Positions 1 through 7,783 of a stretch of DNA of 64,000 nucleotides are shown here, piece after piece. Under the pieces are notes generated by a model, which saw only the letters and a program-made list of their open reading frames with translations, was not told the origin of the DNA and searched no databases. The stretch comes from Roseibium aggregatum IAM 12614 (GTDB taxonomy: Bacteria > Pseudomonadota > Alphaproteobacteria > Rhizobiales > Stappiaceae), in NCBI RefSeq assembly GCF_000168975.1, contig NZ_AAUW01000027.1, positions 31,190-95,189 of the forward strand, in the 5' to 3' direction. A program made the position numbers and the translations under genes. Every line of letters starts with the position of its first letter. Position 1 is the stretch's first letter.

Positions 1-2
1 TG

Positions 3-545
3 CCCGGAGAAGACGGCTTGTCGATCTGTCGGCGCTTGCGGGCGGACGACACTCTCCCGATCCTGTTTCTGTCGGCCAGGGGCGACGAGGTGGATCGTGT
101 CGTCGGGCTGGAGATCGGCGCCGATGACTATATCGTCAAGCCGTTCGCCCCACGCGAGTTCGTGGCGCGCGTCCGGGCGCTCCTGAGACGTTCCGGGCAG
201 GGGCGTCAGCCCGTCTATTCGCGCCGGTTCTCGTTTGAAGGTTTCTTGGCCGATCTCGATGCCCGTCAGCTCTACACGGACGACGATCAGGTCGTTGCGC
301 TCACCAGCGCAGAATTCGACCTGTTCTCCTGTTTCATTCTGCGTCCCCGGCGGGTGCTTTCAAGAGAGCAGATACTGGATTGGACGAACCGCGATGCCGC
401 CAATCCCCTGCAGGATCGCAGAGTTGACATTCTGATCGGCCGCCTGCGAAAAAAGCTCGCGGCGGCGCACCCTCAAGGAAACTTCATCACCACAGTGCGC
501 AACAGTGGCTATCTGTTCACGGCACGGGTCAAGCAGATCAGCTAA
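3..545 (+). CDS. OmpR-family response regulator, C-terminal part (cut by window edge)
   Basis: Two-component response regulator missing its N-terminus: the frame is open to the first bases of the window, so the phospho-acceptor Asp is probably outside. What remains is the second half of the receiver domain, with the conserved Lys in a VKPF motif at about residue 47 of the visible part, then an OmpR/PhoB winged-helix DNA-binding domain (about residues 70-180). The wing shows the usual R-x-x-GYLF ending. It should bind promoter DNA when phosphorylated by a partner sensor kinase, not visible here. A good hairpin follows the stop at 602-635. Family assignment is secure; targets are unknown. Confidence 0.93.
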   Translation, partial: PGEDGLSICRRLRADDTLPILFLSARGDEVDRVVGLEIGADDYIVKPFAPREFVARVRALLRRSGQGRQPVYSRRFSFEGFLADLDARQLYTDDDQVVALTSAEFDLFSCFILRPRRVLSREQILDWTNRDAANPLQDRRVDILIGRLRKKLAAAHPQGNFITTVRNSGYLFTARVKQIS

Positions 546-601
546 ACCCTTTTGCATTTCATGTGAGCCTTCTGATGGCTTGAACTGGCTCATTCGGCCC
601 G

Positions 602-635
602 GAGCACACCGCGTTCTGGCGAATGCGGTGTGCTC
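602..635 (+). terminator. Rho-independent terminator of the response regulator gene
   Basis: A perfect 11-bp inverted repeat (GAGCACACCGC at 602-612 and its complement at 625-635) lies 57 bases after the stop codon. Only two T follow, so termination may be partial. Confidence 0.65.
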
Positions 636-962
636 TTAAACCTCGTTGCCGGCGCATGTCGAGCGGCGGGACGCCGCGGGAATGTCAGTCTTTCATGACG
701 CACCGAACACTTGCCCAGGCGCGCGCGTCTTCCAGGACCTCGTTCGCAACGGGTTCAAACCGGAACATTCCGGTTGCGGATGCGCCGAATCGTGCCCGCC
801 GCCCCATCTCCGCGAATGTCAATTCAGGCCGTTGTTTTACGCCTGTGTGCAGATCCGTCCGACCCCGGGGCTGAATTTAGTACTGGTTAACAAACATGGT
901 TAACCGATGCATTCAGACGTGAAGCGCGGTCGAGGACGGCGCCAGGGATCAGGAGGCGTCAG
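636..962. other. intergenic region with GGTTAAC palindromes
   Basis: No convincing gene. At 885-905 two GGTTAAC sequences lie 13 bp apart, the second inside the palindrome GGTTAACC. They are centred about 68 bases before the start codon at 963, a plausible operator position. A strong ribosome-binding site (AGGAGG) sits just before 963. Confidence 0.45.
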
Positions 963-2354
963 ATGAAACGTAATCAAAGACTTTCCACATGCGGCGAGGG
1001 CCGGAAAAGCAGGAACCGACGTCGTGCCCTTCCGGGCGGACGAATACATGCCGGGCAACGAGGCACCATGCGCTTGGGCGCGGTCATCGCGTCCTTGGTC
1101 ATCGCCGTTTCCTCACCGGCGATGACCAGGGCAGACAATCTCGACTTCGACACGGATTTCTGCGGATCGGTCGCGGTCGTGGACTGCGGGAGCGGAACCG
1201 CGCAGCGCGACAGCACGGGTTTTGCCAGCCTGTCGCGGACCGCGAACCGAAGGGCGACGGCCGGAGTCAGGGAATCGCTCGCGCGGCGCAATACGTTCCA
1301 CAATAGTTTCGCGGCGCCGCGGGCCTTCGAGGCTGGCAATGTCTTTGCCTACCTGGATCAGCTGCCCGGCGAGGTCCATGCGTCCGTTCAGGGGGTGATT
1401 CTGCGCGACGCGGGTCATGTCCGCGACATCATCAGCCAGCACGCGGCCGGTCTTTCCGAGGCCCCTGACGGCCGGCAGCGCTCTGGGGCCTCGGGCAACA
1501 GAAAGCCGATGACGCTCGCTCCGGGCTGGAGGGTCTGGACGAGGGGGTACGGCTCCCTGGTGCGGGTGGACGGCGACGGGAACGGCGCTTCGCTCGAAAC
1601 GCGCGGCGGCGGGGTGCTGACCGGGACGGAAGCCTATACGCCCGGCGGCGTCCTGGCCGGCATTCTGGCGGGCTACGAGCTGGCTGGCGTTGCGATCGAT
1701 GAACATCGTTCCGACACGGATATCGAGAGTTTCCTGGTCGGCACCTATATCAGCCGGACGTTCGGTCCCGTGCAGGTGATGGCCGGGAGCGTCCTTGCAA
1801 AAAATGAAATCGGCACGACGCGCGAAGTCGCCTTCAACGGTTTCTCCGATACGCTGACGGCGGATTACAGGTCCTCGACGTTCCAGCTTTTCGGTGAAGC
1901 GGGATATGCAGTGGAGTCCGGCTTCGTCCAGCTCACTCCCTATGCCGGACTGGCCCTGGCGTATCTCGACACGGACGCCTTTGGCGAACAGGGGGGCGAT
2001 GCGGCGCTTGATGTGGCGGCCTCGTCTCAGGCCCTGGGCGTCAGCACCCTCGGGCTGCGGGCACGTCGGTACATCGCGGGCCCGTGGCTGGGAGAGGCGG
2101 GGCTCACCCTGGACGGCACCGTTGCGTGGCGGCACAGCTTCGGAGATGTCACACCCGGGGTGACGTCTTCCTTCGCCGGCGGCGATCCGTTCGACATCCA
2201 GGGCGCGCCACTGGACGAGAACACTCTGCTCCTGCATGCCGGCGCCATATTCGATCTGTCCGGCCGGCTTGCCGTCTCGGCGACCTATCACGGGGAATTC
2301 GGCGCCGCCACGTCCGGCAATGCCTTTCAAGCCGGACTTAACCTGAAATTTTAG
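963..2354 (+). CDS. autotransporter-like outer-membrane protein with a short passenger
   Basis: 463 residues. The last ~280 residues form alternating amphipathic strands ending in LNLKF, a terminal-Phe outer-membrane signature, and match a type V autotransporter beta-barrel. Just before the barrel is a linker with the usual GEVHASVQ and H-V-R-D elements. The passenger is only about 100 residues, short for the family. The start at 963 is chosen for its AGGAGG site; it adds 35 basic residues before the hydrophobic signal core, like the extended signal peptides of some autotransporters. An inner ATG at 1068 would give a conventional signal peptide. Expected location is the outer membrane. The function of the passenger is unknown. 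Confidence 0.8.
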   Translation: MKRNQRLSTCGEGRKSRNRRRALPGGRIHAGQRGTMRLGAVIASLVIAVSSPAMTRADNLDFDTDFCGSVAVVDCGSGTAQRDSTGFASLSRTANRRATAGVRESLARRNTFHNSFAAPRAFEAGNVFAYLDQLPGEVHASVQGVILRDAGHVRDIISQHAAGLSEAPDGRQRSGASGNRKPMTLAPGWRVWTRGYGSLVRVDGDGNGASLETRGGGVLTGTEAYTPGGVLAGILAGYELAGVAIDEHRSDTDIESFLVGTYISRTFGPVQVMAGSVLAKNEIGTTREVAFNGFSDTLTADYRSSTFQLFGEAGYAVESGFVQLTPYAGLALAYLDTDAFGEQGGDAALDVAASSQALGVSTLGLRARRYIAGPWLGEAGLTLDGTVAWRHSFGDVTPGVTSSFAGGDPFDIQGAPLDENTLLLHAGAIFDLSGRLAVSATYHGEFGAATSGNAFQAGLNLKF

Positions 2355-2364
2355 AGCGCGTCGC

Positions 2365-2490
2365 GGTTGATCGGATTCGGGATTAAACGAAGCCGCTGAC
2401 GCGGGCATTTGGTGTGAGCGTTGGGGATGGTGCCCTGTCTGCAAGGATTACGTTTGTTGAAGCCAGATCCTTGAGACAGGAGCACCCCGA
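2365..2490 (-). mobile_element. terminal fragment of an IS91-type element
   Basis: This stretch resembles, over its whole length, the integrase-side end of the IS91 element near 24960-25080 (shared GAGCACCCCGATGA and GGTGCCCTGTCTGC tracts) and starts 11 bases after the autotransporter stop. It contains no gene. It is evidence of an earlier IS91 insertion or deletion event at this place. Confidence 0.6.
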
Positions 2491-2745
2491 TGACCGACTT
2501 CCAGCGGCCCATCTGCGTTTCCACTCGCGCTCTCTGGTCATATCCGGTGATCTTTTGCCAGGCCATGCGGCCATGGGCCTTGATCGCCAGAACATCCAGA
2601 TCCCGTGCGGTGGGGTTGATCTCGGCCTCAGGGCCGGCAACGGCCGTCTTCGGCGGCCGGATGAGGATCTCCACACCGGCAAAGCGCTGCGTGATTTCGT
2701 TCCGGGTGGCGGTGCCATCATAGGCACCGTCCGCGATAAACAGCC
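2490..2745 (-). pseudogene. IS5-family transposase, internal fragment
   Basis: On the minus strand this encodes the middle of an IS5-group DDE transposase (ADGAYDGTATRNE and ARVETQMG segments), nearly identical to the copies at 47947-49047 and 49910-51011. Both ends are missing; it abuts an IS91 end and an IS256 fragment. Confidence 0.85.
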
Positions 2746-3109
2746 TAGAGGACCGGCAACAGGGCGTCGAGGCTCTTAGTGCGCCGTGCCCATTTCGGCA
2801 CGATCGCCGAGGTGAACGTGATGCGGTCCTGGCCGGAAGCTTCCAGCCCTCGATCGCGCAGCTTGGCGCGCTTGACCGGCACCGGATCTATCCCGGTCTG
2901 GATCATGCGCTCCGGCCCATGGCCGTGGCGCACCACTCGGACACGCCCATCGGTCAGGCGCTCCTCGGCCATGCGGCTAGAAACGCCTCGGCTTCCGCTT
3001 CGACTGCCTGCGCCAGAGGCCGCCGCGCGCCTTCGCGCAGAACCGATGTCAGGGGATCACCGAAAGCGTCGGGATGCGCAAAGGGCACAACGGTGGTATC
3101 TGTCTTCAT
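2745..3109 (-). pseudogene. IS256-family transposase, N-terminal fragment with frameshift
   Basis: Minus-strand reading starts MKTDTTVVPFAH at 3109, as in IS256/Mutator transposases, shifts frame near 2975 and continues with RLTDGRVRVVRHGHGPE down to SLDALLPVL, where it is cut. The catalytic domain is absent. Confidence 0.75.
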
Positions 3110-3202
3110 GGCGTATCGCTCTTTCGTGAGGGTCTGGCAGGCTTCCTAACCCGCCTCGATACGCCGCCTTCTTCAATCCGTCATCACCCAAGTTCCGCCA
3201 TA

Positions 3203-3545
3203 GCTCGGTGTTATGGGCCGGAGTTCGTTGCTCATGCCGTGCGGAACTGGATCACGGCCGTCGGCGCCAGGACGGCCTACATCGAGCCAGGCTCCCCTTG
3301 GGAGAATGGATACTGCGAAAGCTTCAACGCCAGGTTCCGCGACGAACTGCTCGACGGGGAAATCTTCTACGGGCTGCGTGAAGCGCAAATCCTGATCGAA
3401 CAATGGAGGAAGCATTACAACACCAAGAGACCGCACAGCGCATTGGGCTAGCGTCCACCGGCTCCCGAAACCAGCATCCAGATGGACCAGAGGCCGGTCA
3501 TGCACTAACAATCAAACTGGACCACTCAGGTGGGGCGGTTCAGTA
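3203..3545 (+). pseudogene. IS3-family OrfB (integrase core), C-terminal fragment
   Basis: Contains the last part of an rve integrase core: GSPWENGYCESFN with the catalytic Glu region, then NTKRPHSALG. A TAG codon at the usual Gly-Tyr position breaks the frame before the final residues ending at 3508, and the IS end follows. Only the 3' third of the element survives. Confidence 0.8.
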
Positions 3546-3552
3546 GATCGAA

Positions 3553-4494
3553 TCAAAGCATTGGAGATGTATTTTCAATATCAACACTAGCTAATTGACG
3601 AATTTGAGGGGCTTTAGGGCTTTGACGTGATCCACCGACGTCAGAGTATTCACGATCACTTGTTTTTTCGGAAAAATCTGTTTGAATGAAACTATCACTG
3701 TCACCTGACTTACGCGTACCAAAGCTCATTTGGTCATCGCTGTTACGTTTCGCTTTGTGCTCATGTTCATAATTGCCTCTCTCACGTTTGGGCTGCACTC
3801 TTGGAACATAGACATCGTTCAGAAGGTTCTTTAGAAAAGCTTCATCATCTGGATTCATTATTGCTCCTTCAAAGGCATTTCGGAAATTGCCAAATACATA
3901 GATATTTTCAATATTAGCTCCTTCGATGTTAAATCCTTTCATGTAACCATCACCAATCTCGGTGCCATCAAAGTTTGCATCACGTGCGTCGGCCTTACCA
4001 AGGTCAGCCTCTCTGAAAGTAGCCTTGGAAAAATTCGTGCGCTGCATTTTTGCTTTGGTAAAATCGGAGTTGCGGAAATCGCCTTCAGACAGATCCGCAT
4101 CGTTCATTTTAGCCTCAATGAACGATGCTCCAATGGCAGTCACTTCCTTGAAGCTGGCCCCTTCCAAGAGAGCCCCATCGAACATTGCATCTGTTAGATC
4201 GCAGTTATCGAAGATGGCTCCTCTAAGGTCTTTCCCTCTGTAATCCGCTCCCTGAAGATCTTTACCACTGAAATCTTCTGATTTTTTATATGAGATTTTT
4301 GACAACTCTACTTTCCGAAAAGCGATTTTGTTGCCGCTAGAAGCCCTAATATCTTCTATTGCTTTCGACGCACTACTGCTACTCGGACGAGTTTTATCGG
4401 TCTTATCAACCGTCTTGGTCAAATTTGCCTTATTTTCGATTTGATCAATAAAGTGCTGAACGCTGAATTCGGCATCTGTGGCGTGTATTTTCAT
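3553..4494 (-). CDS. pentapeptide-repeat protein, candidate secreted effector
   Basis: 313 residues and lower in GC than its surroundings. Residues 1-60 are polar, Ser/Thr/Lys-rich and without a Sec signal, as in many T3SS substrates. Residues about 75-200 are pentapeptide repeats of the A(D/N)LxG type (for example FSGKDLQGADYRGKDLRGA), which fold as a right-handed quadrilateral beta-helix. The last ~95 residues are acidic/Ser-rich and probably disordered. No catalytic motif is visible, so binding or mimicry is more likely than enzymatic activity. A palindromic promoter element is centred 65 bases before the ATG. Effector status is inference from composition, context and the shared promoter. 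Confidence 0.75.
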   Translation of the reverse strand: MKIHATDAEFSVQHFIDQIENKANLTKTVDKTDKTRPSSSSASKAIEDIRASSGNKIAFRKVELSKISYKKSEDFSGKDLQGADYRGKDLRGAIFDNCDLTDAMFDGALLEGASFKEVTAIGASFIEAKMNDADLSEGDFRNSDFTKAKMQRTNFSKATFREADLGKADARDANFDGTEIGDGYMKGFNIEGANIENIYVFGNFRNAFEGAIMNPDDEAFLKNLLNDVYVPRVQPKRERGNYEHEHKAKRNSDDQMSFGTRKSGDSDSFIQTDFSEKTSDREYSDVGGSRQSPKAPQIRQLASVDIENTSPML

Positions 4495-4524
4495 GTCATA
4501 TTACCTATCTGTTTTACTATATCA

Positions 4525-4567
4525 CCAGTACAGATAGAAGTAGGCAGACCTCGTGCTATTTAGCACT
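4525..4567 (-). promoter_or_regulatory. palindromic activator site plus -10 box for the pentapeptide gene
   Basis: Palindrome AGTGCT-AAAT-AGCACG (minus strand, + positions 4552-4567), centre 4559.5. A -10-like TACTGG (4525-4530) begins 30 bases after the centre. One mismatch on each side from TGTG-N8-CACA. Distance from centre to start codon is 65 bases, the same as for the genes at 13210 and 49773. Confidence 0.55.
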
Positions 4568-4599
4568 CGTTTCGGTTGGAACCATTGACTGGCTCGGAG

Positions 4600-5497
4600 T
4601 ATTAACCCGGAAAATTCATGGCGGTTTGGTGGATGTGGCACAAGCCGTTGTACTGACGTAGGATTTGGTTGCCAAGGCCGATCCGCGCCGGTTCCCGGAG
4701 ACCACACCCGTCATGAATGATCCTACTGTGCCGCTGAGCGGTTTGTCATCTGTTTGCGACAAGGCCGTCGTCGCCCGTTTCGACGGCGGCATGCTGTCGT
4801 CCAATGGTGGTGTTCTGGCTCTGGGGGAGGTGGAGAAGCGGCTGCGTGTGGCTGATCGTCTGGCGGCGTGCATCGGCGACCTGCGCCGCGCGGATCAGGT
4901 CGTCCACAGTGTGGCTGACATGATCGGTTTCCGCATGAAGATGATCGCCGCCGGCAACGAGGATGGCACCGACGCCACCCGGCTGCGTTCCGATCCGGCC
5001 TTCAAGATGGCCCAGGACGCTCTGCCTTCGGATCGCGATCTGGCGTCGCAGTCAACGATGTACCGATTGGAGAACCTGCCCGGCGCGCGGGAGCTGGTGG
5101 CGATGGGCCGGGCTTTGGTCGAGCTCTACTGCGCCTCCTTGCGTCAGGTTCCCAAGCGGATCGTGCTCGACATCGATGACACCTTCGACGCCTTGCATGG
5201 CGGCCAGCAGCTTCGTCTCTTCAATGCCCCTCATGACGAATACGGCTTTCAGCCGATTGTCGTGTTCGACGGCGTGGGCCGGTTTGTCGGTGCGGTTCTG
5301 CGTCCGGCCAAGCGGCCGAGCGGGACTGAAATCCACGCCCACCTGCGCCGCCTGGTGCGGGCGATCCGGAGCAATTGGCCCAACTCCAGGATCCTGATCC
5401 GCGCCGACAGCCACTATTGCAGCTAGAAGGTCATCGACTGGTGCCGTACCAACGATATCGACTTCATATTCGGCGCGGCCCCAACTACGATGATCCT
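4600..5497 (+). pseudogene. IS1380-family transposase, truncated
   Basis: The reading frame from about 4713 (MNDPTVPLSG) gives the N-terminal ~235 residues of an IS1380 DDE transposase, including LDIDDTFD with the first catalytic Asp and LIRADSHYCS. A TAG at 5424-5426 stops the frame. Homology continues (KVIDWCRTNDIDFIFG) until an IS3 element interrupts at about 5496. A second 5' end of this family lies at 6504-6640. Confidence 0.85.
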
Positions 5498-5547
5498 CCC
5501 CCAATGAAGTGGTCCGCCGTTATGTTTAGGAAAACGGAGGATCATAG

Positions 5548-5826
5548 ATGGGAAACAAGCGACACAAGCCGGAAGAGATTGTCACGAAGCTGCGGCAGGT
5601 TGAGGTTCTTGTCGGCCAGGGAATGGCGCGGATTGATGCGATCCGGGAAGTTCGCATAACCGAGCAGACCTACTACCGCTGGCGCAAGCAGTATGGCGGC
5701 ATGGGAACCGACCAACTGAAAGAGCTCAAACGGCTTCAAAAGGAAAATGAGCGTCTCCGCAAGGCGGTCTCCGATCTGACACTGGACAAGCTGATCCTTG
5801 CCGAGGCCGCACGGGGAAACTTCTGA
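5548..5826 (+). CDS. IS3-family OrfA (transposase HTH subunit)
   Basis: 92 residues. MGNKRHKPEEIVTKLRQVE start, helix-turn-helix about residues 20-50, then a leucine-zipper-like helix (LKELKRLQKENERLRK). Intact. It normally works with OrfB made by -1 frameshifting; here OrfB is truncated, so the element cannot move by itself. Confidence 0.88.
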   Translation: MGNKRHKPEEIVTKLRQVEVLVGQGMARIDAIREVRITEQTYYRWRKQYGGMGTDQLKELKRLQKENERLRKAVSDLTLDKLILAEAARGNF

Positions 5827-6160
5827 GCCCCGCCCGTCGGCGTGCCTGCATCGATCATGTGCGCAGCCAAATGAAGCTCTCCGAGCGTCGTGTCTGCCTT
5901 GTGTTGGGCCGGCATCGCTCTACCCAGAGGCGGCGACCACGAGGGCGTGCCGATGAAGAGCGCCTGGTCGAGGATATGATCGCGCTTGCCCGACAGTATG
6001 GCCGCTATGGCTATCGCCGGATTGCGGCTCTGTTGAGGGATGCTGGCTGGCAGGTGAACGACAAGCGTGTCGAACGGCTATGGCGGCGGGAGGGGCTGAA
6101 GGTGCCGGCGAAACAGCCGAAGAAGGGACGGCTCTGGTTGAACGACAGATCATGTGTCCG
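5826..6160 (+). pseudogene. IS3-family OrfB, N-terminal fragment
   Basis: Continues orfA: SPARRRACIDHVRS through GRYGYRRIAALLRDAGW and KQPKKGRLWLND, then loses homology at about 6160 before the DDE core. Dead. Confidence 0.8.
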
Positions 6161-6241
6161 TCAGTTCGCAAGTGCAGGGCTGCTACGAACTGACCGTGGT
6201 TGCCAGTCCGAAAACAGCTCCCCTTGCAGAAAGGCTTTTCC

Positions 6242-6284
6242 AAAAAAGACGGGCCGTCGGCACCTATCGACACTGACGGCCCGT
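6242..6284 (-). terminator. terminator of small RNA B2
   Basis: Perfect 10-bp inverted repeat ACGGGCCGTC (6249-6258) / GACGGCCCGT (6275-6284), followed on the minus strand by six T. Confidence 0.75.
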
Positions 6285-6417
6285 ACGCGATCGATGACAC
6301 CTCGGGGAGGAGGACGTTTCCACATCGGCCGCAACTTATTTTCAGAAACAAATAGAGAGCAAAGGCTGCCAAAAGGTATTTTTGTTCATCAATTGAACCG
6401 GCCAATCTCTTGCCGGC
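6242..6417 (-). ncRNA. predicted small RNA B2 (CCUCCUCCCC-bearing, paralogue of B1)
   Basis: Inferred minus-strand transcript from about 6417 to the T-run at 6242-6247. It contains the 17-base tract TATTTGTTTCTGAAAAT (+ 6338-6354) found identically in the RNA at 47005-47169, with further similarity on both sides (GTTGCG and GTGGA blocks). It exposes CCTCCTCCCC (+ 6304-6313), complementary to Shine-Dalgarno sequences. It ends in a strong hairpin. Rhizobial alpha-r14 RNAs carry CCUCCUCCC loops, a possible relative. No protein-coding alternative is convincing. Ends are estimated. Confidence 0.55.
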
Positions 6418-6423
6418 AGAAAC

Positions 6424-6467
6424 AAACTAACAAGTATAGATTGCCAATACATGTGACGGGAGACACA
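6424..6467 (-). promoter_or_regulatory. activator palindrome and -10 of small RNA B2
   Basis: TGTGTC-TCCC-GTCACA on the minus strand (+ 6452-6467), centre 6459.5; TAGTTT (+ 6424-6429) starts 31 bases downstream of the centre. TATACT at + 6433-6438 is a better hexamer but at a different spacing. Confidence 0.5.
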
Positions 6468-6503
6468 CGCGCGAAACGTGCCTCGCCCGAATAACTCACG
6501 ATA

Positions 6504-6640
6504 AGTTGGTCGATGTGCAAAAGGTGTTGAACTGACGTAGGATTTGGCTTCTCAGGCTGATCCTGCCGTTTCCGAAAATCCGATCCCCTATGAATGAACC
6601 CACGCCACCGCTTAACAGAGGCGGTCTCGGGTTTTCGGAC
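6504..6640 (+). mobile_element. IS1380-family 5' end fragment
   Basis: Shares the leader ACTGACGTAGGATTTGG and the first codons region with the copy at 4600-4740, then stops matching. From here to 6857 I recognise nothing. Confidence 0.65.
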
Positions 6641-6857
6641 CAGTTGCAAAGCTGTAGCGACTGCCGATCGCGGCGAACCTGGGTATTGGTCAAAGCTTGA
6701 TGCGGATCGCGATGGGATAGCTTGTGAGCCTTTTCCACGTTAGCCCGCATCGCCTCCATCAAGGCGCGCGCAGCTCAATCGCACGAATAACGAACGGAAA
6801 AGAATAGCTCGGAAATTTCCCGAGCTCCCATGTCATTGGTAACATAGATTGAAAGCC

Positions 6858-7175
6858 TTATGCCGCGACAGCGTTTTCCATGTCGATAGGCTCGATCTTA
6901 TCAAGCTCGTTCTGTTTCTTGGAGTCCTTGGTGAACTCCTGTAGATCCCAAGCTATCTGCATGTCCATCTAATACTGCGGAGTCGTGCTGAAGGCGCGCC
7001 CCAGACGGTTCGTAGTGTCTACTGTCATGGAGGTCTCGCCCTTTACCAGGCGCTGGATTCGCTGCCGGTCCAGACCAAGAATCTTTGCCAACCGGCCCGG
7101 CGTGTAGCCGAGAGGTTTCATGTAGAATTCAGCCAGGATCTCTCCCGGGTGGAAAGCAGGTACTTTAACGCTCAT
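6858..7175 (-). pseudogene. higA: HigA-type antitoxin, broken by an amber codon
   Basis: MSVKVPAFHPGEILAEFYM start, XRE helix-turn-helix about residues 18-60 (GRLAKILGLDRQRIQRLVKG). A TAG (6969-6971) replaces the expected Trp after TTPQY; the frame then continues with MDMQIAWDLQEF to MENAVAA. It would normally bind and repress higBA and neutralise HigB. The N-terminal DNA-binding part might still be made. It lies 14 bases after higB, the usual higB-higA order. Confidence 0.82.
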
Positions 7176-7189
7176 ACTGAGCCTCCTAC

Positions 7190-7459
7190 TTAGTGATAGT
7201 CAACGATCTCCACTTCGTCGGTCCACTTGAAGCAGATTCGCCACTTGTCATTGAACCAGACAGATTGCTGCCCTTCGCGCAACCCTTTTAAGGCGTGCAA
7301 TTTATTACCGGGGCGGCATATTCAGGTCTCTTAGGATCTTTGCGTTGTTCAAGAAGAACAGCATCTTCTGGGCTCGTTTGACGAGGCTCGTAGTTAACCC
7401 TTCTTAACGCTGCCATCAGCAATCTGTTCCGTTAACTCGTTCTTGAAGCCTTTGATCAT
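7190..7459 (-). pseudogene. higB: HigB-type RelE-superfamily toxin, frameshifted
   Basis: Reading from ATG 7459: MIKGFKNELTEQIADGSVKKG, then a frameshift, LVKRAQKMLFFLNNAKILRDLNMPP, a second shift, and HALKGLREGQQSVWFNDKW to EVEIVDYH. The HALKG and W-x-x-x-W(R) pattern is that of HigB ribosome-dependent mRNA interferases. At least two frameshifts inactivate it, consistent with the damaged antitoxin. Confidence 0.75.
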
Positions 7460-7783
7460 CGGCGGCGTTCATATTGTGTATCATTTGGAGATACACCCCC
7501 TGTTGAAAATAGTAAATTACGCTTGTGGTCGGGTTTGGTGGGTATATGGTACGCGTTCTTGTCTGCACCCTAGCCTGCCTTTCGTAGTTCCCTCAAGATG
7601 TTAGTCTGTTGACGTGCTCCCCGTCTTGGGATCGCACCGGGCTGGAATTTCCGGGGTGTCGGGCTCAGGAGGCGAATGCCGCCGATGAGCCTTCATGAGC
7701 GATATCTCGGCTTGTAGCCGATGGCCAGTTAGAGAAATGACCCCCTAGTTGCGTTTAGAATTTCTGATCGAATTCCAAACTTT
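7460..7783. other. intergenic, one inverted repeat
   Basis: No gene seen. GTGTATC (7476-7482) and GATACAC (7490-7496) form a perfect 7-bp inverted repeat around ATTTGGA. It is about 290 bases before the giant repeat gene and close to higB, so it could serve either. Confidence 0.4.

Larger units (their letters stand above)
5496..6160 (+). mobile_element. IS3-family element (IS407-like), left end and first ~0.66 kb
   Basis: Left terminal sequence TGATCCTCCCCC is followed by orfA and the start of orfB; the same end is found inverted at 43692-43792. The element is cut at about 6160, where the predicted small-RNA region begins. Confidence 0.8.

Noticed and set aside
1113..2444. 443-codon minus-strand frame opposite the autotransporter
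   Set aside because: High GC makes antisense frames long; low-complexity translation and no start signal, whereas the plus frame has a signal peptide, barrel and terminal Phe.
4552..4568. CIRCE heat-shock element (TTAGCACTC half-site)
   Set aside because: Only one half-site with no N9-spaced partner, and the gene is not a chaperone; spacing matches the other palindromes instead.
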